Origin: Astrothelium macrocarpum | Lineage: Eukaryota > Ascomycota > Dothideomycetes > Trypetheliales > Trypetheliaceae | Length of the DNA: 64,000 bases | Direction of reading: 5' to 3' | Assembly (NCBI GenBank): GCA_021030915.1 | Contig: JAGEMR010000010.1 | Span: forward strand, 372,001 to 436,000 | Shown: positions 10,076 through 20,245 of the stretch, piece by piece | Layout of the letters: each line of letters starts with the position of its first letter | Numbering within the stretch: position 1 is the stretch's first letter | Program-made: the position numbers and the translations under genes | Notes under the pieces: generated by a model | Told to the model about the DNA's origin: nothing | What the model saw: the letters and a program-made list of their open reading frames with translations, nothing else | Database searches by the model: none

Positions 10076-10930
10076 CAAATAGGAAGTGATTTGAAACATG
10101 TCAAACCGGAAGCTGTGTATGCACGAGCAAGATAGTTGCCGTTTTAGGAGACCACATGGCGCAAGAAAATTGGCTATGACCGGAGGGTTTGGCGAGTTTG
10201 TCAATGAGGCTAGTTGAAATTTCTGCGAGACCAAGTATTGAGATGGGCAATCTTACTGCACCTCTCTGGAACTTCTGCAACCAGACTAATCGCAATGTCC
10301 AGATCTTTGCCTTAAGAGCGACGTGACAGCTGCATCGCTAGGTACAGTTGAATCAGGTTACCCGAATGTATGAACTCATGCGGCATCCGAGATGGCTGGA
10401 CCACTAAGAGATAAATACGCTGCTTTGCAAAAGATTGAGCAGGCCTTCTTGTGATCTCCGTCACTAAGCAATTGAATTTCGGAGGCACCAGGGTATTTAA
10501 GTGTAAAGATCTGCAGCGCGATGACCTGTAAAGGTTTAGCTATTACCATGCCGATGGAAAGGTGGCTTGGACAGTTCCAGCTGAATAACCCTAGCTTGGC
10601 CCCAATTTGACTTTTTGCAAGTCAGAACGGCAGATCTACACGACGTACATGGGATAGTTGTCAATCAGTTCTTCATTTGCTCGTCCGCGTTGTTGAGTGG
10701 TGCAAATTTCTTCCAAAATTGCTTGCTTCGGTGTGGTCTGAGCTCTTAGCGCGCGAGCCAGTGAACATGATTTGGCAGTGTACAACCAGGCTACGAATAC
10801 GGTCGTCCATCTGACAGATAATGCTTTCTTGTTGACTGAGTGTCGAGAAAACGTCCTGCAAAGAAGCTGGCGTGTTTCCCCTTCTGCTTGCCATTTACTC
10901 TGCGTCTCTTGCACGTTTCCCGCATGTGAA

Positions 10931-12322
10931 ATGGCACCATTCTACAAGCGTCTTCTCGAATCTCGGGATTTTGACCTCAATGCACCATCTGTCGCGTTCG
11001 AGGCACAGTGGGTGAGCCCAAGCAACTACGCATTCACTATCCTGCTCCTCCTTGGCGGTGACGTTGTCGCGCGAGCCCTTGCTCAGCTGAGTGGAGGTCG
11101 CATCACTCCGGTAGCCTTTTCATTTGGTACGGTTCTTCCTTTGCACTCACGCTTTTAGAATGTAGCAGATCTGGCTACTATGTAACATTGGTATTCTTGT
11201 TGATCGATCATCGCGTGAGGAAGATAGCTTCTCCCTATCGCAACCCTGCAATTCCACTAATTTCCTCTGTTGACACGGATCATAGGCTGGGTCTCTTATG
11301 CTACATCCGGCATTAATTCTGCTATTGGAGAAAACAAGTTGATGCCGGGTGCCGATACGCCTTGCACAGTTATCAACATAGACAATGGCCAGTCACGGGG
11401 TAACGGCTCATGGGTATTAGGTCGTGCAATGCGTGATTTTGAGAAGTGGATGGGCAAGCCAGTAGAGAACAAGGTAGTAGAACTTAAAGACAAGAAGTGG
11501 GAGTTTGATAAAGAGCAGGCCGAAAAACAAGGCAAAGATCCAGATAAGGTCGAATATCCGGCACATTCTGGTCTGGTGGTGAGCTTTTGGACGTTTGATA
11601 AAGACAAGAAGAACCAATTGCAGAAACCTGGAACGGATATTTTGTTTTGGTCCGGCATTGTAGTCGCTATTTTACAGCTCGGCATATCGGCGATACCTTT
11701 TGGGATATACGGCAATTGGGGTGTTTTCCTCGTAACAGCTTGTGCTATACTGCTCTGTTTTCTAACTGGCGGCCAGGACCAGTGGCGACGGGAAAAATGG
11801 GCATGTCGCCAGATTGAGCCTGGCAAGAAGAGAACCTATGTTTTGACGAGAGGAAATGGGGCCCAGCATGCCATTGTCATCAATTGTGATGGATGTGGCT
11901 TAAATCTGGAAGACCTTTGTACTGGCTTTGATAATTTGGATGCTCCTTCCATTTCATTGACCACTCGGCTCGTGATGGTGGGCTTCGGCGTTATGTGGGT
12001 GGTCCTACTTATCACAAGCTCGGCTTTGACGGATCAGAGTTGGTTTCTCATCGCGGTCGGGGGTATAGGAATGCTGCAAAACATGTTTGTTGCCGGCTGG
12101 AGCAGAGATCCCGCCGCGCTTGGTCTTCCGCTCAAGTATGACACTGTAATTGGGCAGCCAAAAGTGTTTCAAACGGTGACAGATGTTGAAACATCGTTCC
12201 CCAAGGTTGGTCGTGCGTTGGTAGGAACATTTTTTCCAGCTGGTCTCCGCGACAATGAAGAGAAAGGACTGAAGGAAATAGAGGCAAAGGCAAAGGACAA
12301 CAAGCGTAAAGTTCGTGAATGA
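10931..12322 (+). CDS. Uncharacterised fungal multi-pass membrane protein
   Basis: Two exons, 10931-11126 and 11286-12322, with a 159-bp intron (phase 1), give 410 aa. I recognise the general type: an uncharacterised ascomycete membrane protein with an N-terminal block (APSVAFEAQWVSPSNYAFTI) and a membrane stretch leading into GENKLMPGAD. I know of no assigned function. Predicted membrane segments are about 28-45, 57-80, 184-202, 207-226, 292-311 and 318-336. A hydrophilic Lys/Glu-rich stretch (122-180) sits between helices 2 and 3, and a Cys-rich patch (CDGCGLNLEDLC) lies at 266-277 before the last helix pair. The C-terminus is charged. The start ATG was chosen because homologous-looking sequence begins there. 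It diverges from the HET gene; whether the two work together is unknown. Confidence 0.8.
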
Positions 12323-12879
12323 GTAGAGATAAATTTTTAGAAAGAAGGAAACAGTGTACAGTATCAAAGACAGGAAGAGCAGAACGAGGATGAACAGTGA
12401 GAGGGTAGGATCAGAAGGAAGAAGCAGCAGGAGGAGAAGAGATCTCCTCTACTCTGAGCCACGAGAATCCATGTCTTATAAATACAGGGTCTTGCCGTCT
12501 GAATGAGCTTTTAAACAGGCTTTCCGAGTAATGTTTAGGGAACAGTCAATTCATCCGCGAGAGCGTTTGGTAATCTATCAACAAAGATAGAACCTGTGGT
12601 TGTCAATCCTTAGTCTGTAGTGCAGCACTCGCCAGCCAGCCATATCTATCTGAGAGATGTGTTGAGTCAAGTGTCCGCTGCTCGGTCGGCCACAACGCAG
12701 AAAGGGGCAAAACTTAGCGCCCTTTACCGCAAAAGGGAAGGAATTGCCGAGCCACCCATTCGGTTCTCTTCTTTCGCGTGGGTGTGTGGCCGAAGGAGCA
12801 AGTCATCGGCTTGCGTCGACGATATCGTTGCATACAAGTTCCCAGTCTTTAAGACAGAAACGACATTCCATAAACCCTG
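12323..12879. other. Intergenic region
   Basis: No gene or structured element is seen in this 557-bp stretch downstream of the membrane-protein gene, apart from a purine-rich run around 12400-12445. An 86-codon frame at 12620-12880 has no recognisable similarity. Confidence 0.4.
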
Positions 12880-13398
12880 ATGGCCCGTTGGTGTGAATCA
12901 TTTGGTTTGCCACGTCTAACATACACAGAGTTTTTAATTATTATTAGGCATGCCGCGCTGCCGCCGAAAACGGATCAGCCTGTTGGGCAGAGGACGTTCG
13001 ATGAATTCGACAGGCCTTCAACGCTGAATCATAGACCAAACGAGCCAATCGACGATACTGATTCAAAAACCCACAAAAGTCTAAGCAATGAGAGAACGAA
13101 CCATGGTGGTCTGGACAAGAAGAGGAGGTGGAGGCATGACGAGTTACTACACCCACTAAGAAACGATCCCCAACACCCCTACGAACCAACCCACTCGATA
13201 ATTCGTCTAACGGGATTAAGATTACAATCTTCAGATCGAATCGGGCCTCCCAAACTTTCCTCTTTGCCTCTCCCTATCTCGCAACATAAGCACACAATCT
13301 CCCCAAAGTTTGTAGAGATGTTGGACGCCTTTCAAAAGCGTATGCATGAAGCGTTCAAGCAAGTCGCTGTGGGAGGCGCTGCAGAGATCCAATCATAA
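12880..13398 (+). CDS. Hypothetical protein, doubtful
   Basis: A 172-codon open frame, polar and rich in Arg, His and Pro, ends with a helix-like segment (VEMLDAFQKRMHEAFKQVAV). The same frame continues past the stop for about 30 codons with plausible helical sequence (SMNYYSNNAILMRQAIRAVA), so this could be a decayed or mis-modelled gene. No family is recognised and no intron is obvious. The long frame may also be chance. Confidence 0.25.
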   Translation: MARWCESFGLPRLTYTEFLIIIRHAALPPKTDQPVGQRTFDEFDRPSTLNHRPNEPIDDTDSKTHKSLSNERTNHGGLDKKRRWRHDELLHPLRNDPQHPYEPTHSIIRLTGLRLQSSDRIGPPKLSSLPLPISQHKHTISPKFVEMLDAFQKRMHEAFKQVAVGGAAEIQS

Positions 13399-14447
13399 TC
13401 CATGAACTACTATAGCAACAACGCTATCCTGATGAGGCAAGCAATTCGAGCAGTGGCGGATCAGTCGGCCAAGATGCAAATCGTAAGACTGTAAGATTGG
13501 TAGGTCCTGGACTTTAACATTTGCCAATTGAGAGACCTGAACAGCAGCTTCCGCTGATAATGGCTATACACTGTCGTAGCGTTCGGGAAGCGTTCAAAGG
13601 CACTGATAGGCTCAGGTAGGTGGTGAACGAGCACCATCTGATGTGGAGAACGACATCCTATTTTTAGATGACGATGGGTGAGCAGAACCACCAGTCAAGG
13701 CCAAGGCCCAAGAAGAACCGATATATAGGATAGTCTTTTAGGGTCTGGAGGTCGCCACCATTTGAGCTGAGAGAAGTCGTACCAAGTGTTCAAACCCCTG
13801 GAGAAGTAATGATACATGAGGCTGCACACTGCGCTCCCATCTCAATGGAATACTCTTCTTCACCGAATTTTTGAACTCGAGAGGTGCCTTTGTACGATCA
13901 TGCCTTGTCTTCGCTACGGTGGCTTTACAGTGATCTTCAATTTGGATCTCCTTGCTTTGAAGCTCAACTTCATCACTCGACTCCATGAAGATAATGTCAT
14001 AGGATTCCCGCACTTATGACGCTTATAAGTGGCTCGCTCACAGATTTTTAGGAGTAGTGATTCGCTTGGTTTATCGGCATTCTTTTCTACAAGACTCCGA
14101 TGAATGATCAATGCGAGGAAAGCTTACCTACAACCAGCACCCCTCACAGGAAAAGTCCATCCATGGCAGAAATGGTTTAATATTTTGGGATACGTGTGTA
14201 CAGAGAATTTATTGAGTTCGATAAAACACAAGCCGCAATTGGCAAGCTCCTGATCAGATAGGAAAGGTGGAGATATGCAACTGCTTCAAGTCTACTGAAT
14301 GTGTCGAATATTGTTAATATTGCTAAAGCCCATGGCAACAAAGCTCAATGTCCTCTAAAGTTGTGGCGCACTCCTCCTTTGCTCTATCACACTTTAGATC
14401 GCTGTCGCCTATTCCCCATTCGTTTTAATTTCATCGTCATCAATGTT
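13399..14447. other. Intergenic region
   Basis: Only short frames below 95 codons occur on either strand, with no family similarity. I see no RNA gene or repeat. Confidence 0.4.
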
Positions 14448-14848
14448 CTAGTACAGATCAATGGTAATGTCACCCTTCACTCTCGCCGTCAAATGTATCT
14501 CGGCCTCCAAATCGAGTTTGATACCGACCATCAATGCTGCGTCCTTGAGGTTGCCCTTCTCGTCTGTAGCGCCTTTGAGAAGTGTACCCGCGGGCTGTGC
14601 AAGACCAGAAGAAGTGGGGAGACTGCCAGAATTTCCAGCCGGACCCTGTTGCTGTTGCTGTAGCGGTGCAACGAGAGATCTCCTTCCTCCAGCTGCTTGA
14701 CCGTCAGATTCGTTGTCGCTGTTGTAGACATTGTTACTGGGAACAGTATTCACGCTTTTTCAATGGAATTGTCAGCAAGGGCTTGGGAGAACACTATGGT
14801 GACTTCTGCCAAGCTAAATGATATCTGAGAAACTTACAAACTGGCCAT
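14448..14848 (-). CDS. Small conserved-type fungal protein with tiny first exon
   Basis: Exon 1 is only 11 nt (14838-14848, encoding MAS and part of Phe) and exon 2 is 14448-14754. The 83-bp intron starts GTAAGT and ends AAAAG; together they give 105 aa. The middle is low-complexity and polar with a run of Gln. The last 26 residues (GIKLDLEAEIHLTARVKGDI, then TIDLY) form an alternating hydrophobic/charged stretch that I recognise as the conserved C-terminus of small fungal proteins of unknown function. The model without exon 1 would start at a GTG, which argues for the micro-exon. There is no signal peptide or membrane segment. Function unknown. Confidence 0.6.
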
Positions 14849-16210
14849 AGTGAGAGTTTGTGCAGTCTGACGCTTGCTCAGGGTCGACCACTTCTGTGAG
14901 ATCTTTCAACGTGATAGCTAGACCAGCTTTTGCCCTGCTGTGTAGTTTTTGTGACGAAACTTTGGAATCTTCGAGAGAGCTGTCTAGTTCGTCTTATATG
15001 AATCTTCTCTTATTGTTCATCTGGCCTGGAAAGCAATTTTTCATCTTGGGACCTAGACTTTAGACCGTAAGGCGGCCCGTGATATTGCCCGACAAACGAC
15101 CAAAAATGGCCAGTTGAATCATGAGTTGCAACTCCAGACGCATCCTGAAGAGACCCATGAAACAGTATGAGCGTTCTAAAAGCGGGTCCAGAATTAAGAA
15201 GGCATTAACATCATCTGGAGGCTCGGCATATCTGAAACTGATTAGACTTTACAGGGTCTTGCGGGCGAAAACGTTTGATCTGTGGATACTGCATGGAAGA
15301 CAAAAACGCTTTTCAAGCTTCATATTGTGGTCTGAAGAAAATGATCATCAGAGGCGTTCCAACTCGGTTGCAATAATATTTTGTGAGGTGTTCCCCATTA
15401 GCCCGGACATAGAGCATATCGTCATCAACGTTGAATTCCATCATGTATTTCTTAATGGAAGAAGGGTTGAAAAGAGCTTGTATTGATTGGTAAATGGGGT
15501 TGATTACACCATGGTAATGCACCTCGACGCATCGTGAAAGGGGTTCATCCTCTTGTTTGCAAGTCATTAACCCGAAACACTCATCATAGTTCATAAGGAA
15601 AGACTGTGGAGACAAATGTCGCTTATAAGTCGAAGAATGGTCTGATGTGAATCACATGGGATAGGCCATGCCACCAATCTGGAGGATGGCAAAGACTCAG
15701 ATCACATTTGTTGTACTTTGGTGTTTCCGCCAACGTTATGTCCAAGGGGCTACCAGGTTACAAAATTTCTCCGACCTACTCCGTACAGTACGTGTGCAGT
15801 GTGCATTATTCTCAAAAAGCAACCAAGTTTGTACATTGAACAGCCCGAGAGACACTGCGCACCATCAAGTCACGCCATGATCATGGAAAGCTCTCGAAAC
15901 GTCGCTTCAGTGTTGAGACAAATAGCGTTTACAATACCACGAAAAGGAAACCCTCACAATATTTTGACCTACGTCTTGGACAAAGATTGGACTGCTTCTT
16001 TGTTTAGTAGCTATCATGACTTCAAATAGTCGTCCTTCTTTTGTTGACCTACAAAGCAGAGTAGGAAGCCAAGGCCTTGCAAGCTGTCAATCGCGTGATG
16101 TGGTTAAGCAACATCGTCTCTAAAGACGTTTTTATTCAAGGATGATGGAATGATTGCAAGAATGAGCATTTGCCGAAATTCGTCTAATTTGGTCCTTGGC
16201 GAACATTGTG
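14849..16210. other. Mostly empty region with one weak open frame
   Basis: Apart from a 100-codon minus-strand frame at 15313-15615 (listed separately) I see no gene, RNA or repeat. Short frames around 15718-16029 look random. Confidence 0.35.
15313..15615 (-). CDS. Hypothetical small protein, doubtful
   Basis: A 100-codon frame has reasonable amino-acid composition (blocks such as MNYDECFGLMTC and YMMEFNVDDDMLYVRA), but no recognised family, no partner exon and no supporting context. It may be a remnant of a longer gene or a chance frame. Confidence 0.2.
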   Translation of the reverse strand: MSPQSFLMNYDECFGLMTCKQEDEPLSRCVEVHYHGVINPIYQSIQALFNPSSIKKYMMEFNVDDDMLYVRANGEHLTKYYCNRVGTPLMIIFFRPQYEA

Positions 16211-17471
16211 ATGGCACTCTCAATGTTAGTTGCGCTGACCACGGCACCTGCACTTCTCGGTACACAGGAATCCATACGACAAGGTCAAGCGAAAGAAAAG
16301 AGAGAGGAGCATCGAGCGAGGAGATGCAACTTGGTCGTCAATTGCCTCCGACCGTCTAGCAGGAGCCAAGAGATAGATGGCAGGCAAGTTGTTCTGAAGA
16401 ACGGAAAGGTAGCAGTGCACATTCTTGCTCAATGCATGCGCTTACTAATCGACAAAGCTCTATGTTGACAACAATTCAGCTGATGGCGATGAGGCTTTTG
16501 GTCATCCGTTTGCAGGATACTACCTACCATATCCAGACACAAACTACGAGGGTCTTGTAACGACAATTACCGATGAGGCACCAATCCTAAATTGGTGTTA
16601 TGTTTGCAAAGATACCTACAGTGTCAGGTATGGCGTTCGACTGGATGCGCAGCCGAACCTGACAGGTCCATGGGATTGCACGAGGCAAGATAAACGATTG
16701 ACTTTCGAAGGTTGGGAAGGTTTTGTTGCTGTAGAGGAGACTCCGGGTCTGTGGGCTGTGTATTTTGATGTGGATGATGATGGCCTGAAAGAAAAGATTC
16801 TGCCTGGCACTCGGGTTTTGGAGATTGAATTGGTTAGGAAGGAAAAACGGTGGAATAAAGACACTGCGATACGTCAAGCTGATCAAACCACGATTCATAG
16901 CGACGAGGATATTCCTCCGCAGACAAAGGATCACAAACGAAATCCACAACCAGTCTCTAGAGGAGCTGATATTGAGGACGAAGATCAAGCATTCACCGAT
17001 GCCATACAGCAGTCACCTGATACATTAGGTGCATCATTCGACTCGATTATATCCATGTTGAAAGATCACAACGATACCGAAGGCGACTCAGTAAGCTCTA
17101 GCAACGCTTTCAGTCCACATGATTCAATGAGAGATGACAACGCTACTGATTCGCGGAAGGGGGAGGACGAATTAACGCCAACCAGATCTCCGCGTCGATC
17201 GAGTTCTCTTTTTGCCACCTTTGCAGCGTATCAGAATGAGGATCTGGCCAAACCAAAGGCTGCGCTTCCAGTGAATGACTGGGAGTCAACAGGGGAGAGG
17301 CCAGAAGCCAAGCGCAGCAGCTCACAGCCAGCTCCCTTGCCAAGGGTAGACTCAGAGGGTAAAAAGGGTCCCAATTCATGGTGGGATCTATCTTTACGAG
17401 CGAGAAGCGCATCGATGAAGTGGTTTCAAACTGTTCAAGAAAGACGCGAGTCACCAGCTGAACAAACCTAA
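16211..17471 (+). CDS. Uncharacterised fungal protein with conserved LYVDN...FAGYYLPYPD block
   Basis: Exon 2 (16458-17471) is secure. After a 49-bp phase-0 intron it opens with LYVDNNSADGDEAFGHPFAG, followed by YYLPYPDTNYEGL, TITDEAPILNWCYVCKDTY, the LTGPWDCTRQDKRLTFEGWE block and a WAVYFDVDDDGLK segment. This order matches an ascomycete family I know only as uncharacterised. The conserved domain covers about residues 67-185. The rest is an acidic, Ser-rich, disordered tail ending in a basic SLRARSASMKWF segment. Exon 1 (16211-16408) is less sure: its last residues (VVLKNGK) join well, but the N-terminus from the ATG at 16211 does not resemble the family, so the true start may lie in another exon. 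The model gives 403 aa. Confidence 0.7.
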
Positions 17472-19696
17472 CCCGAGAGCTTGCATGCGCTTCGGATGTA
17501 CTGCTCAATCAGATGGACGAGGAAGCGATACACGCACGCTAGGCCGAGAATCAACCTATTGCGTACAATATTAGCATTTAAGACGCTGGGGCCCAATGTA
17601 CATTACAACTAGGATGGTGGAGCATGCAACACCCGATTCAGACCCTTGAATACTGGCGACAACCCGCTGCAAAACGCGTCTCGTATGGCGGCCAGTCTCG
17701 AAAGAGCCCGGGCTGATGGCTCGCTCCTCCTGCTCCTCCTGTTCTGTCACAAGCCAAGTTATCACAAACCAGGGCGCTTGATGGGGCAAGGCTAATATCC
17801 GAGTTCTTACTGTCGCCCTCGTTGGTCTGTGCTGTACTTATAAGCACGACTGCATCTTCCACTCCAAAAGCACATTGTTGCCTGTAAGTCATAAAACTTT
17901 TACAGCTGCTCGGCCCACACGTCTATTTGACGTCGCCGAAACCAGATTCCCAGCTTTGTGAAGATATTTGACGCTTTGGAAGATGCTCAAGGCCATCGCG
18001 TAATTTCTAGAACTCAATGGCTCGTACAGTTGCTCCGTAATCCGTACAGGATTGGAATTGAAGTTCACCTCCTATCGTTTGATCTGTTTTGGTCCTGGAA
18101 ATTGTAGGATGGGCATGATGCCAAAGATGTATTGGAGCCTCGTCTCGCCGCGTGTAGGTAGCGCGTCCTATCTACCATTTCGAGTGCGATATCTCAGTTC
18201 TTTTAGAGAAAAAAAGTTGTAAAGTACCACGCAACGTCGATTTAATTCTTCCTCACCACTTAGAAATGCAAAAAGTCCGGAAATTCGGCTTTATTGGCTT
18301 GAGGCTTTTCCGTTTTGCGTTCTCTGAATCGCCTCTCGACTTCTTAGATCTCCGAATGCCTATTCCAACACCGAAGCCCCTGAGCTCTTCCTCGGTACGT
18401 CTGTCTGAATATGGAGACTTCGTTGCTCTACCTTATTCGTCAAGACATCCAACTCTAGTATCCTTGGATTGCTCTGGCATACATATGAATTGTTTAATCT
18501 CAGCCCACTTTACGCCGGATTTTGGCGATCCTGATTGAGTGTGCGACCGTGCAGAGTCGCTCTCGCCCACTTCGCCCAAACTGGCTGTCGGCTCAGAATC
18601 CTCGTTGATCTGGTCTTCGATCAAGGCCGGTTGTTCGAAACGTTGAGACGCACGGTCAATACTCCGCTGAATCATGTCTTTGATGTCTGCTCGGATGGCT
18701 TGAGCAATATCCTCGCTCATATGGTATAGCTTCTGCAATGATTGTGCAACGCGATCAGTGAGCCACGTCATACCTCCCTCCAGGTTGTCGTTAAGCGTCA
18801 CAGGGTTCTTCGATAGCCCGCTTAATGTTGTCTATAGATTCTTTAGAACTCTCATATCCCGTGGACTCCATCCTTATCCCATTCTCCCTCTTTCTGCCTC
18901 TAATCCGTCCGCTCGGCAATGCTGCTCTCGTGGTTTTTGACGCAAATGTGCGAGAGCTCGTCTTTGAATCCTCTGCTAATATGCTCTGCGTATGTTTTCT
19001 TTTTTTTTTTTTTTTGGCCTGTGGACAGTGACGAAAACGGTGGAATTGCCTGCCAAGGTTTTGCTTCCAGTCCGGAAGGTTCAGTCGGGCAGCTAGCCTA
19101 TTTACGCTAGCGCTGTACCAAAAAAGGGTCTATAATGCATAGGAAATTTACACGTTAGATGTCAATGACAAAAACAGTTGAAAAGGTAACGTGAATTACC
19201 CAGAATAGAATGTCAGCAATCGAATCTTGCATTCTCTACATGAGAGTTCCCGTCGTACCTCTTCGAGTCATCAAAGTACGAATAGTGTCATTGCTCTTCT
19301 AAACCATGAAAAGTGAACAAGATATCGAATTACAGCTCTGAGATAAAGCAGCAAATGATCAGCACGCAGTAGAGGATTGTCTCCAATTGTCTAGCCGCTC
19401 ATTTTGCACACTAATAAACACTTCTATGAATGGGATACGTCACAATAGATCTAGATTCAATTTCATATACAAAATCGAATTAGCTATCGGGTTTTGAAGC
19501 ACCTTTTTCTCATGCGTAGAGGTCCATCTCATTATGACACTACAAACTACCAAGAGTATCCCCAAGACTAACTCAAAATGTCCATATTGACAAGAAATGG
19601 TGATGTCTAATCGGTTCCCACATCAAATTATTGCATTAAAGAGCGCGTTATTTCTTGTCAAGGACAGATGCTTGCTACCGAAATCCTGATAGCTCT
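17472..19696. other. Long stretch with little coding signal
   Basis: The only frame of any interest is the minus-strand 18433-18771 ORF, listed separately. A run of about 16 T residues lies at 18998-19014. No RNA genes or clear repeats are seen. The 3' untranslated region of the HsbA-like gene probably occupies the right edge. Confidence 0.4.
18433..18771 (-). CDS. Hypothetical small protein, doubtful
   Basis: From the ATG at 18771 this 112-residue frame has a helical start (LTDRVAQSLQKLYHMSEDIA, then QAIRADIKDMI) and a polar, Ser/Glu-rich end. The composition looks coding-like, but I recognise no family and see no intron or neighbour to support it. Confidence 0.22.
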   Translation of the reverse strand: MTWLTDRVAQSLQKLYHMSEDIAQAIRADIKDMIQRSIDRASQRFEQPALIEDQINEDSEPTASLGEVGESDSARSHTQSGSPKSGVKWAEIKQFICMPEQSKDTRVGCLDE

Positions 19697-20245
19697 TTAA
19701 GAAGACGTAGATGTGGTTGATGAGGAAGAGTAAGCTGCAATTCCTTTCTGGAAAGCAGCGGATATTTGGTCGTTAAGGGAATCAGCGAGGATATCGGCCA
19801 GAGCAGGGAGCTTAGATTTAATGTCACTGCCGAGGGTACTGCTTGCAGCGCTTTGTTGCTGCAACTGGCTGAGGACAACCGACGAGGTACCGCTGGAGTC
19901 GAAGAGGGGCTTCTGGTTGATGAGATCGTTGATGGTCTTGTCAACAGTCCCGATGAGCTGGATCGTCGAGCCGGCGACAGGGAGAGCACCGAGAATTCCA
20001 ACGTCAGAAGTACCTTCAACTTCAGTGATGGCGTTGTTGATGGCGGTGAGCACATTTGTCGAGTCACTAGCTACACCCAAAGCAGAAGCGATAGTGCCAT
20101 TGAAGGCCTCGACAGCGCTGTCAAGGGTAAGAGTGGCAGAATTGACTGAAGCCAGCGCGTTGGTGATTGTAGTAACATCGCGTTTAACGGCTGGTGCGGC
20201 AGAGGCCGTTCCAAGTAGAGCGAGGAGAGCAAATTTAATCTGCAT
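19697..20245 (-). CDS. Hydrophobic surface-binding protein A (HsbA)-like secreted protein
   Basis: A single exon encodes 182 aa. Residues 1-17 form a signal peptide (hydrophobic LLALLGTASA, cleavage before AP), followed by a Lys-Arg pair at 21-22 that could be a Kex2 site. The mature part is almost free of Cys and Trp and rich in Ala, Ser, Thr and Leu. Its heptad-like helices (ITNALASVNSATLTLDSAVE, and LPALADILADSLNDQISAAF near the C-terminus) are the pattern of the HsbA / cell-wall galactomannoprotein family. The protein ends in a Ser/Thr tail. In Aspergillus, HsbA binds hydrophobic polymer surfaces and recruits cutinase-type enzymes. A role in surface attachment here is inferred. The gene stands alone between two long empty regions. 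Confidence 0.85.
   Translation of the reverse strand: MQIKFALLALLGTASAAPAVKRDVTTITNALASVNSATLTLDSAVEAFNGTIASALGVASDSTNVLTAINNAITEVEGTSDVGILGALPVAGSTIQLIGTVDKTINDLINQKPLFDSSGTSSVVLSQLQQQSAASSTLGSDIKSKLPALADILADSLNDQISAAFQKGIAAYSSSSTTSTSS

Larger units (their letters stand above)
9548..10930. other. Spacer between divergent HET and membrane-protein genes
   Basis: No gene is supported here. The spacer contains two diverged direct-repeat copies of about 95 bp (9774-9868 and 9983-10075). It must hold the promoters of both flanking genes, whose starts face away from each other. Open frames of up to about 120 codons here have no recognisable similarity. Confidence 0.5.

Noticed and set aside
11296..11826. 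176-codon frame opposite the membrane-protein gene
   Set aside because: It is a shadow of the plus-strand exon, whose translation has clear membrane helices and family similarity.
18998..19016. Run of T residues as a retroposon poly(A) tail in reverse
   Set aside because: No target duplication, reverse transcriptase remnant or processed gene lies next to it; simple homopolymer is more likely.
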